From contig JAKART010000045.1 in NCBI GenBank assembly GCA_021819255.1, positions 1 to 10,454 on the forward strand: 10,454 nt of DNA, read 5' to 3'. How positions within the stretch are numbered: position 1 is the stretch's first letter; every line of letters starts with the position of its first letter. This document shows positions 1-6,268 of this stretch, in pieces. The position numbers were made by a program, and so were the translations under genes. The DNA is from Acidobacteriota bacterium (GTDB lineage Bacteria; Acidobacteriota; Terriglobia; Terriglobales; Acidobacteriaceae). Under the pieces are notes generated by a model. The model saw nothing but the letters and a program-made list of their open reading frames with translations, had not been told where the DNA came from and did not search any database.

Positions 1-346
1 ACCCCCAAGCTCCAGACCCCGCAGATCCAGATCCGGAAGATCCAGACCCGGAAGATCCAGATCCGGAAGATCCAGACCCCGAAGATCCAGATCCGGAAGA
101 TCCAGACCCTGAAGATCCAGATCCGGAAGATCCAGATCCTGAAGATCCAGAGGACCCCGAAGAGCCAGAAGACCCTGAAGATCCAGAGGAGCCCGAAGAT
201 CCCGAAGAGCCAGTAGAGCCAGAAGAGCCCGACGACGATGTGCCAGTGCCGGACGAGGTTGCACTGCCGTGACCGCCGCTGCTCATACAACCTGTCAGGC
301 TCACGGCGGAAATCAAGACCCATAGAAGCCACAAGCGCTTTTTCAT
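1..346 (-). CDS. Lipoprotein with Gly/Ser-rich repeat linker (partial, N-terminal part only)
   Basis: An ATG at 344-346 on the minus strand begins a protein of at least 115 residues that is still open at the left edge. Residues 1-20 form a classic lipoprotein signal: MKKR, a hydrophobic core (LWLLWVLISAVSL), then the lipobox LTGC with the acylated Cys at residue 20. Residue 21 is Met, so no inner-membrane-retention Asp is seen at +2, and transfer to the outer membrane is plausible. From about residue 30 the chain is almost only Gly and Ser (GSS and GSSGS units), a flexible linker that should carry a domain lying outside the window. An AGGAG ribosome site sits 9 bases before the ATG. The functional domain is not visible, so the role is unknown. 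The plus strand of the repeat is also open, but it has no start codon, ribosome site or signal sequence. Confidence 0.85.
   Translation of the reverse strand, partial: MKKRLWLLWVLISAVSLTGCMSSGGHGSATSSGTGTSSSGSSGSTGSSGSSGSSGSSGSSGSSGSSGSSGSGSSGSGSSGSGSSGSGSSGSGSSGSGSSGSGSSGSGSAGSGAWG
21..140. repeat. Four tandem 30-base units, each two 15-base half-units
   Basis: Read on the plus strand, 21-140 is built from GAAGATCCAGATCCG alternating with GAAGATCCAGACCC plus one variable base. The four 30-base units start at 21, 51, 81 and 111, with minor changes (GCAG at 21; the last half-unit, 126-140, reads ATCCT at its end). A further diverged half-unit occupies 6-20. All periods are multiples of three, so copy-number change keeps the lipoprotein frame; each half-unit encodes five Gly/Ser residues on the minus strand. 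Confidence 0.9.
141..235. repeat. Degenerate 9-base (Gly-Ser-Ser) repeat
   Basis: Next to the 30-base units the pattern changes to a shorter, more diverged 9-base period that encodes GSS triplets on the minus strand, drifting to GST and to the non-repeat start of the linker near 235. The more uniform copies lie farther from the start codon, which suggests that the array recently grew at the left side. Confidence 0.65.
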
Positions 347-355
347 AACGGACGT

Positions 356-360
356 CTCCT
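356..360 (-). promoter_or_regulatory. Ribosome binding site of the lipoprotein gene
   Basis: On the minus strand AGGAG (within AAAAGGAGAC) lies 9 bases upstream of the ATG at 344-346. It is the best evidence that the minus strand, not the open plus strand, is translated through the repeat region. Confidence 0.75.
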
Positions 361-748
361 TTTGATGTGCAATGGTTGGTTGAGTGGCGAGAAACAAAGA
401 GAAAGAGTAGGAATCCGGAGGGTTCAAGTCCGGCGACCGAGACCTGACCGCCTGCGTCGATGGCGTACGCCGTTGGGGAGCGAATATGGAACAGGACGGT
501 GGCGGGCTCGGCTGAGTGCGCCGGCCTGTCGCCCAAAGCCCACCGCCACGCCGGCGCGGACAACCAGAAGACGAACCGGAAGACTTTGGCGAACCGGCAT
601 CCCGGGCCGTTTCGACCCTTGCAAAGACTTCACCCTCACCGCACTTCCTCCTTGTGCTTGCGCACCGCATGTTCACCGTTTCGCTCCCTGACCGGGCGGA
701 CCTGTTTCTGCGCATCCGCCGGAACCAGACTGGCCGGGGGACGCTCCC

Positions 749-772
749 GGAGCAGCAGCCGGAGCAGCAGCC
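749..772. repeat. 12-base tandem duplication
   Basis: GGAGCAGCAGCC occurs twice without a spacer (749-760, 761-772), and related GCAGCC pieces continue to about 795. On the minus strand one frame reads this as Ala-Ala-Ala-Pro repeats. The frame is open from 828 down to a TGA at 673-675 but has no ATG, so it is not called as a gene. Confidence 0.8.
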
Positions 773-1218
773 GGGGCCGCAGCCAGAGCAGCCCGGAAAA
801 AGAGACTGAGAGACCCCGGGCAGCCCCGTCAGCGCTCGTTCCGCCAGGCGGCATCGCACAAAAGCGCTCCATTGTCAGTGAGCAGAAGATCGCATGTATT
901 GAATAGTGAGAAAAAGCCGGAAAGTATCACGCAGCTCTTTTACGGTGCTGACGCAGAGGGGCTTCCGGGCGTCTCTTCGTGGGGGCCGGGAAGGGAGAGC
1001 GCTCCTGGAGCGACTGTGAAGATGGGCGGAGGAGCGGAGATTTACCGGTTGCGCAGAGGTGCGCAGGGCAGTTCGCGGCTTGGCGGCTCCCCACAACGTT
1101 CTGAGGGAATTTGGAGGCAGCGGAAGCGAGCTTGCGCAAGGCAGGTGCGTACGGCTGCCGGCCAAGTTCTGCGCTGCCGGCGGCGGGAGGGATGGAGGTG
1201 AAGTGAGGCCGCTCCGCA

Positions 1219-1241
1219 CATCGCTTCCGGGCGGAGCGATG
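1219..1241 (-). terminator. Inverted repeat after the anti-sigma-like gene, possible terminator
   Basis: CATCGCT (1219-1225) and AGCGATG (1235-1241) are perfect 7-base complements, extended by a G-U and a C-G pair around a short loop, and start 8 bases after the gene's TAA. A competing 8-base pairing joins CGCTCCGC (1210-1217) with GCGGAGCG (1231-1238). No T-run follows on the minus strand, so it is not a textbook intrinsic terminator; it may be an RNA-stabilising hairpin or chance. Confidence 0.35.
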
Positions 1242-1248
1242 CGCTCAG

Positions 1249-2040
1249 TTATCGGCCAACGAGGGTGAGAGCGTATTGGCGGATGGCCGGCGCGAACTCC
1301 CGAGTGGAGCGGATTGAGAGCAGATAGCGGTCGCCCGATTTACGCAAGAGGTCGGCGGGAACGAAGAACTGGGCCACTTGCCGGTTGTCGAGGGTAGAGA
1401 CGCCGGTGGACTCGACGGTAGCGCAAGGGATGTTGGGCACGGCCACGATACTCAGAGCGAACGCGGAGCCTGTGGTCCCGGCCGGCACAACCCATTGAAT
1501 ACGCACGGTATGGATCGCCGCTGGAAGGGTGAGTTGCAGGGCGGAGTCGTCGCGAACGATCTCCGAGGTGAGTAAAAGCGACGCTATCCCAGCCTGGGGT
1601 TGGGCAGAAGTAGAGCGAATGGCTTGCTTGGGGGGAGGGACGGCTTCTCGGACGTTGCCTGCCAGAGACCGGCGCACGCCGCGATGAGATACAAAGAAGA
1701 TTCCTGCAACGATGAGGGCGGAACAGGCCAGGGCGAAGGTAGGCAGAAGCATCCCCGGACGGCGAGGCGCGGGAACAGTCTTTTGGGACGCTTGCACCGG
1801 GCTCAGAGGAAGCCCTTTGAGTTCCGAAGATGAAAAGGCTCTCTCCACCCGTTCTCTCAAGGCGGCGGAGAGCCTGCCGGCGCGGTAATCATCGAGCAGA
1901 TCGAACTCGGCCTCTTCGAGCCTCGCGGAAAATTCCGGATCTTGGAAGATGCGCTCGTCGAAGCGGTCTCGATGCTTCTGTTTCATCTGTCCGAGTTTGT
2001 AGTCGAGCAAAAGCTCGCGCAGTTTTTTTTGAGGGTCCAT
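1249..2040 (-). CDS. Putative single-helix membrane anti-sigma-like protein without zinc motif
   Basis: 263 residues, last gene of the cluster; its ATG lies 9 bases after the sigma gene's stop. Residues 1-70 are charged and helical (LLLDYKLGQMK, FDLLDDYRAGRLS), which resembles the cytoplasmic helical domain of anti-sigma proteins, but there is no HxxxCxxC zinc motif. A Pro/Ser-rich linker (about 71-96) leads to one membrane helix (about 97-118, MLLPTFALACSALIVAGIFF) followed by HRGVRR. A second linker leads to a likely beta-sandwich (about 152-263: LQLTLP, FFVPADLLRKSGDRYLLSIR). Charges and domain order suggest an N-in topology with the beta domain in the periplasm. Function is inferred from position beside a sigma factor and from this architecture; I cannot see a diagnostic motif. 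The ribosome site is weak (AGG directly before the ATG, GAAG a little upstream), consistent with coupling to sigma translation. Confidence 0.75.
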   Translation of the reverse strand: MDPQKKLRELLLDYKLGQMKQKHRDRFDERIFQDPEFSARLEEAEFDLLDDYRAGRLSAALRERVERAFSSSELKGLPLSPVQASQKTVPAPRRPGMLLPTFALACSALIVAGIFFVSHRGVRRSLAGNVREAVPPPKQAIRSTSAQPQAGIASLLLTSEIVRDDSALQLTLPAAIHTVRIQWVVPAGTTGSAFALSIVAVPNIPCATVESTGVSTLDNRQVAQFFVPADLLRKSGDRYLLSIRSTREFAPAIRQYALTLVGR

Positions 2041-2049
2041 CCTGACTTC

Positions 2050-2649
2050 TCAACTTAAAGTGTTGTTTTGGGCCGATCTATCACGCTGATTCTTGTCACG
2101 AAGCCGTTTCTCGATGCAGCCTTCCAGTTGCCTGCGCAGACGGAGCGCTCGGTTGCGCAGGGCGTTCCGGTCCAGCCCCAGCTCGGCGGCAAGCTGCCGG
2201 CGGTTGCGAATGCGATCGCCGGAGTCGCCCGTGTAGTAGCGCTCCAACATGGAACGGTTGGATGGAGCGAGCCGGCTGAGGCAGTGCTCCAAATTCGTCA
2301 GCCTTTGCTCATTCTCTTCTTCTGGCGCGTCATGGTCTACGGACGCATACTCGGAGAGAGCCTTGGATTGCTTGTCCTGGCGAATGCGATGCTCCTGGAC
2401 AATCAGGCGGGCGATGCCCAGCGCAAATCGCTCCGGCTTGGCAATCACGCGGGCCTCTTCACGCAGCTTGCCGGCCAGACGATCGATGGCGAGATCCGCA
2501 AGCTCCTCGGCGGGCCAACAGCGGTTCCAGCGGAAGAAACGGATCAGCGCCACGCGAAGTTGCTCGTAAGCGTCTGCGGAGTCACCACTGTTGGGCCGCA
2601 ATGCGCTCAGAAGAGCCTGAAGTGACGTCGAGTCAAGATCGTATGCCAT
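2050..2649 (-). CDS. ECF-like RNA polymerase sigma factor
   Basis: 199 residues, cytoplasmic. Residues about 28-95 look like sigma-70 region 2: a helix with RFFRWNRC, then PAEELADLAIDRLAGKL, the position of the usual DAEDLVQ-type core-binding segment, and PERFALGIARLIVQEHRIR, where -10 recognition normally lies. A charged linker (about 96-115, Asp/Glu-rich) is followed by a region-4 like helix-turn-helix (about 118-183: LEHCLSRLAP, RRQLAAELGLDRNALRNRALRLRRQL). Length and two-domain layout fit the ECF group. Region 2 is diverged, so it may be misannotated as hypothetical. It starts 18 bases after the CHAT gene's stop and ends 9 bases before the anti-sigma-like gene, so the three are probably one transcript. 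No strong ribosome site is visible before the ATG; translation may be coupled to the gene upstream. The target promoters are unknown; autoregulation is the usual expectation. Confidence 0.8.
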   Translation of the reverse strand: MAYDLDSTSLQALLSALRPNSGDSADAYEQLRVALIRFFRWNRCWPAEELADLAIDRLAGKLREEARVIAKPERFALGIARLIVQEHRIRQDKQSKALSEYASVDHDAPEEENEQRLTNLEHCLSRLAPSNRSMLERYYTGDSGDRIRNRRQLAAELGLDRNALRNRALRLRRQLEGCIEKRLRDKNQRDRSAQNNTLS

Positions 2650-2667
2650 GAGAGCGCTTGCGAACTT

Positions 2668-5600
2668 TCACCGCTGCTGAAAGTTTCCCTGCCACCGTCC
2701 GTTGCCTTCGAATACGAATCCGGCCCACTCATAAGGAGCGCGCAGAGCCGGGTCAGCCATCAGTTTGAGTTGCGCGGACCGGAGCGCGGCCGGCACGCTC
2801 AGCTTCTGATCGACAAGCCCATGATAAAGGATGGGAACGAGCCGGCCGGCCGCCTGATCATCGACGTCCCACAGGCTGCCAAGCACGCCCGATGCGCCGG
2901 AGGCGAGGAACGCCTGAGCGAAACCGGTGATGCCTTCGCCGGGGATGTTTCTGCCTGCGGCGGTACGGCAGCCGTCAATGATGACCAGGGGCACGGGAAA
3001 GGAGGTGCGATAGATGTCATGTAGCCAGAGAATGCCATCTTCCAGCCTTCCCTGGCGGTTCACCGTGGAGAGAACGATGCCGGAGAGCTCCGGCTGGCTG
3101 AGGTTGACGATGGCATGGGTGGCGAAGTGCAGAATGGCGAATTGGCCCCACGAGGACTGCATGACCCGCTGGGGCGTCGCCTGGAAGCCAAGGTAAAGAT
3201 GCACGCGGTCCGGCCCGGCGATCCGCTGGATGGCCCGAGCCTCTTTTTCTGAGCCCGGGAGCCGAGGCAGATCGGCGGCGTCGAAACCATCCGCGGTCCG
3301 CAGGAGAGGCGCGCCTTCTGTGGGCTTGAGCGCAGCCGCATGAGCCGCGGGAGATGTGGGGAAGCGAGGGTCGTCGTGGCTGTAGACCGGGTCGGCAAAG
3401 ACGGCGATCTGATTGGTGTGGGCGCGCGGAGGACGCTGGTGAAGAGCCAGCGCGATGGCTGCGGAAGGCTCGACGTCCAGCTCATAGCGTTGGATCAGCC
3501 AGCGGCCCTGGCGGTTCCGCAGGGCGGCGAAGGGAAGCGAGTCGAGCTGACCGTCGGGAACCAGGATCAGACGATCCATTGAAGCAGCCAGCGGCGGAAG
3601 CAGGGCCCGGCCCAGGCGCTGCGCCACCTGTGCGGCTTCGCGGTCTGCCTGCGCGATCCGCGCCTCGCGCCCGGCAAAGTCTTCACCGGCGGGATGGTCT
3701 TCACGCGCCAGGAGCAGGCGCTTGAACGCATCCATCTGGCGGAGCAGGTCTGCGGAGTTGGGCAGTTGGCAGGCGGTCAGCCCGGAGGAGGCAAACGTCC
3801 AGCGAAAGATGGCGCGCCGGCCAACCCAGTACTCCACCAGCGCCGTATGGCCGTCGAGGAGATCGTGTTCAATCGCGGCAGGCGAAGGGGGGCGCAGGTC
3901 GCCCGGGTTGAACGATGCTCCTTCGCGGTTGGCGGCTGCAATCTGGTCGCTTTCAAAGACCAGGGAGCGAAGGCGAACTTCAGCCTGGCGCAAGGCTGGA
4001 TCGTTCACAGTTCGAGCCTGCGCGCCAAGCCGAAAAACGTCCTTTTCGGCCTGCGTCACGGCTTGTTCGATGGCTGCCCTCTTCTCCATCGCCGCGGCGG
4101 GCAGCGGCTGCGACGAGAGCCGAGTGGAGCTGCGAATGGCGTCCATCAAGCTCTGGGCGCGCGCGCGCTCGGCGATCTTCCATGCCTGGGCTGAACTTTC
4201 GTCATGGTTCTCACTGGCGGGCGCGGCATTCATGAGCATGCGGATGGCAAGATCAAACGAATCATGGCGCGCGGCATAGAAGCTCTGGCTGAGATCGGAG
4301 CTGCCGATGTGCCGGCGCGCGGTCTCGAAGCCGTCGAGCGCCCGCAGGATATCGCTGAGCGCAGCGGCGCTCCGGCCCTGGCGGAGTTCCACCCGCGCGA
4401 TGTCGGCCAGCGTCAGAGACGCATCTTCGCTGTCGAACATCGCCGACCACTCCGATTCGGCCTGGCGATAAGCAGCCAATGCCTGCGTCTGCTGTCGGTT
4501 CTGCGCCAGCAGATCGCCTTCGGACTCGAGCAGCAGCGCGTGGGTCGCCGCTTCTTTGCCGGCAGCGGCCAGGGCAATGGCCTGCTGAAGCTCCGCCAGG
4601 GCGGCGGCGCGGCGGCCCCGCGCGGCCAGCAGCTCGGCTTGGCCAAGCTCCGCCATGCAAAGCTCGCGATGGAGCTGTTTGGATCGCGCCAGGGAAAGGG
4701 ACTCATCCAGATGGCGCGCAGCCTGAGCCAGGCGATGCTGCCGGACGTCGAGGATGGCAAGGGAGGAGAGCCCGCTGCTGATGTTGGCTGCGTCATGCGC
4801 CTGACGCAGCAGAGCGAGTCCCGCATGGATGGCGGCACGCTGGTGCTCGGCATCGCCGACATCCCCATAGATCTCCCCCTGGTTCAGCCAGATCTGTCCG
4901 GTATCGTCGGCATCGGGGGCTTTGGCAAGCGCGGCGATGGCCGCCCGGTTGGCGTCGATCGCCGCCTGATACTCGCCGCGCAGGGCATGGATGCCGGCCA
5001 GCGTCGTCATGGTAAAGGCGATGCCGTTGAAGTCCTGAAGCTTTTGCGCAATCGCCAGGGCCTCTTGCGCCGCAGCCTGAGCGTGAGTCGTGTCGCCCAT
5101 CTCGAGATAGGCATTGGCAAGATTGCCTTCGAGGATCCCTTGCCAGTACAGATCCCCCAATCGCTGATAGAGCGCCAGCGAGCGGTTGCCCGCGGCGATG
5201 CCCTGGGCATAGTGCGCCAGGAAGGACTCCGTGGAAGAGAGATTTTTCCAGGCATGGGCCGCAAGTGCCATCGCCGCGCCCGGCGTTGCCAGGTCAGAGC
5301 CGGCGATCAAGCCGGTGCCGCGCAGCGCGCAGGCCAGCCCCTGCGTGTAGTCGCCCAGATCATAGACGTAGAAGCGCGACTTGCCGATCCATGCCTGCTC
5401 CTGGAGAAGACGGTTGGTGGTCTTCTGCGCCAGCAGGATGGCCTGGTCGTAAAGCTGCAGCGCGGAGGGATTGCCGCCGGTTTGCCGAGCCCGGCGCATC
5501 GCCTCCGCCTGCGCAAAGGCCGCAGAAGCGGCGAACACCTTCTGATCTTCCGGTTCCGCGGCGCGCGGCTGGGTCATCTTTATGGATAGCCGTACGGGAA

Positions 5601-6033
5601 GGTAGTGGTCTCGCGAGTGCAGATGAAGGCGCAGGACTCCTTGAGGTCCGCCCTGAACCGGAATCTTGATGACGGAGCGTACGCCGGCATCCGAGCCAAA
5701 CTGCAGCGCCGGAGTTGCGCCCTCCATGGAGGCCGAGACCATCCCTTGCAACTGCTCAATCTCAAGGTAGGCGAACCGGGACGGGGGGATGGAGACCGGC
5801 ACCAGACGGTCTCCGCCGGGCGGCAGAAGGACGGAGAGCGATTGCTGTGGCGTGAGCCGGCCAGGCTGCGGCGAGGAGCCTGACTGAGAGATGGCCACGC
5901 CGGCCGCAGCCGTGGCGAAAGAGGCAGCGACCATCATTCGCCACATCACCGGTTGGATCTGCGCCTGCCGCTTGCTCGCAGTCCAGCCCATGCGTGCGCC
6001 GGCTGCAACCCACATGGCATTCATACGGATCAT
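2668..6033 (-). CDS. TPR-repeat protein with C-terminal CHAT caspase-like peptidase domain
   Basis: 1121 residues from the chosen start. Order: a hydrophobic stretch near 30-49 (MVAASFATAAAGVAI, after K/R residues), an export signal or anchor; a beta-rich domain about 63-158; about ten TPR-like helical repeats, 188-608; then the CHAT domain, about 755-1118. CHAT signs: PDGQLDSLPFAAL, the His block ILHFATHA (His 973, codon 3115-3117) and the Cys block VIIDGCRTAAG (Cys 1022, codon 2968-2970), then FLASGASGVLGSLWDVDD. Both catalytic residues are present, so an active cysteine peptidase is predicted; TPRs usually bind the activator or substrate. Start choice: the frame is open up to 6309, but codons above 6100 overlap the aldolase gene and encode Ser/Arg-rich sequence. 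Candidates are 6099 (AGG 9 bases upstream), 6033, 6024, 6015 and 5991; I chose 6033 because a 13-base tandem duplication lies just before it. First gene of the CHAT/sigma/anti-sigma cluster. Substrate unknown. Confidence 0.85.
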   Translation of the reverse strand: MIRMNAMWVAAGARMGWTASKRQAQIQPVMWRMMVAASFATAAAGVAISQSGSSPQPGRLTPQQSLSVLLPPGGDRLVPVSIPPSRFAYLEIEQLQGMVSASMEGATPALQFGSDAGVRSVIKIPVQGGPQGVLRLHLHSRDHYLPVRLSIKMTQPRAAEPEDQKVFAASAAFAQAEAMRRARQTGGNPSALQLYDQAILLAQKTTNRLLQEQAWIGKSRFYVYDLGDYTQGLACALRGTGLIAGSDLATPGAAMALAAHAWKNLSSTESFLAHYAQGIAAGNRSLALYQRLGDLYWQGILEGNLANAYLEMGDTTHAQAAAQEALAIAQKLQDFNGIAFTMTTLAGIHALRGEYQAAIDANRAAIAALAKAPDADDTGQIWLNQGEIYGDVGDAEHQRAAIHAGLALLRQAHDAANISSGLSSLAILDVRQHRLAQAARHLDESLSLARSKQLHRELCMAELGQAELLAARGRRAAALAELQQAIALAAAGKEAATHALLLESEGDLLAQNRQQTQALAAYRQAESEWSAMFDSEDASLTLADIARVELRQGRSAAALSDILRALDGFETARRHIGSSDLSQSFYAARHDSFDLAIRMLMNAAPASENHDESSAQAWKIAERARAQSLMDAIRSSTRLSSQPLPAAAMEKRAAIEQAVTQAEKDVFRLGAQARTVNDPALRQAEVRLRSLVFESDQIAAANREGASFNPGDLRPPSPAAIEHDLLDGHTALVEYWVGRRAIFRWTFASSGLTACQLPNSADLLRQMDAFKRLLLAREDHPAGEDFAGREARIAQADREAAQVAQRLGRALLPPLAASMDRLILVPDGQLDSLPFAALRNRQGRWLIQRYELDVEPSAAIALALHQRPPRAHTNQIAVFADPVYSHDDPRFPTSPAAHAAALKPTEGAPLLRTADGFDAADLPRLPGSEKEARAIQRIAGPDRVHLYLGFQATPQRVMQSSWGQFAILHFATHAIVNLSQPELSGIVLSTVNRQGRLEDGILWLHDIYRTSFPVPLVIIDGCRTAAGRNIPGEGITGFAQAFLASGASGVLGSLWDVDDQAAGRLVPILYHGLVDQKLSVPAALRSAQLKLMADPALRAPYEWAGFVFEGNGRWQGNFQQR

Positions 6034-6268
6034 CGTTCGGGAGCTTTTTTGCAGTTCGACTTTGCAGTTCGACGGAGAGTGAAGGGAACGGCGCCCCATC
6101 TTCGCCGGCCTTCGTTTTTGCCGCTGAAGTGTAACCAGAATAGCCGAGTTGGAGAGAGGCGGTGATCGGGCAGAGGAAGATTGTGAGTTGCTGCCGGCGA
6201 TACGCACCCTGCGCCCGGCTGATTCCGCCGTCGGGAAGGTTGAAGAGGATGCGAATGCGACGAGGGTC
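6034..6268 (-). other. Leader region between the KDPG aldolase and CHAT genes
   Basis: If the CHAT gene starts at 6033, these 235 bases are non-coding and should hold the promoter of the CHAT/sigma/anti-sigma cluster, unless it is read through from the aldolase gene. I see no strong -35/-10 pair and no clear terminator. The marked structure is the 13-base tandem duplication at 6048-6073. Confidence 0.4.
6048..6073. repeat. Perfect 13-base tandem duplication upstream of the CHAT gene
   Basis: TTTGCAGTTCGAC occurs twice head to tail (6048-6060 and 6061-6073) with no mismatch. Thirteen is not a multiple of three, so it would have shifted the frame if the gene started at 6099; this favours a start at or below 6033. 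It could be a paired protein-binding site or a replication slip. Confidence 0.9.

Larger units (their letters stand above)
347..1248. other. About 900 bases without a convincing gene
   Basis: Only overlapping low-complexity frames rich in Arg, Pro, Ser and Ala are open here. None has a recognisable domain, a good ribosome site or a signal sequence. It should contain the upstream region of the lipoprotein gene (right of 360) and the 3' end of the sigma/anti-sigma cluster (left of 1249). Visible structure: a perfect 12-base tandem duplication (GGAGCAGCAGCC at 749-760 and 761-772), and an inverted repeat just after the cluster (1219-1241). I see no tRNA, small RNA or mobile element that I can support. 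Confidence 0.6.

Noticed and set aside
1..272. Plus-strand open frame through the repeats encoding an Asp/Pro/Glu-rich chain ending at TGA 270-272
   Set aside because: No start in the window, no ribosome site, and the minus strand has a clear lipoprotein signal, lipobox and AGGAG site over the same bases.
411..440. GGTTCAAGTCC-like stretch resembling a tRNA T-arm
   Set aside because: The five-base T-stem does not pair, and no acceptor, D or anticodon arm could be built around it.
460..906. 148-codon plus-strand open frame in the gene-free region
   Set aside because: Arg/Ser-rich low complexity, no ribosome site, and competing equally open frames on both strands.
2068..2625. 185-codon plus-strand open frame
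   Set aside because: Antisense to the sigma factor gene, whose helix-turn-helix pattern is convincing.
4204..5589. 461-codon plus-strand open frame opposite the CHAT gene
   Set aside because: It has no domain or coherent hydrophobic pattern and lies fully antisense to clear TPR repeats; a by-product of GC-rich codon bias.
2668..6033. CHAT protein as part of a type III-E CRISPR (Craspase) system or a gasdermin defence pair
   Set aside because: No cas gene, repeat array or gasdermin-like small protein is in the window; only the regulatory logic is compared.
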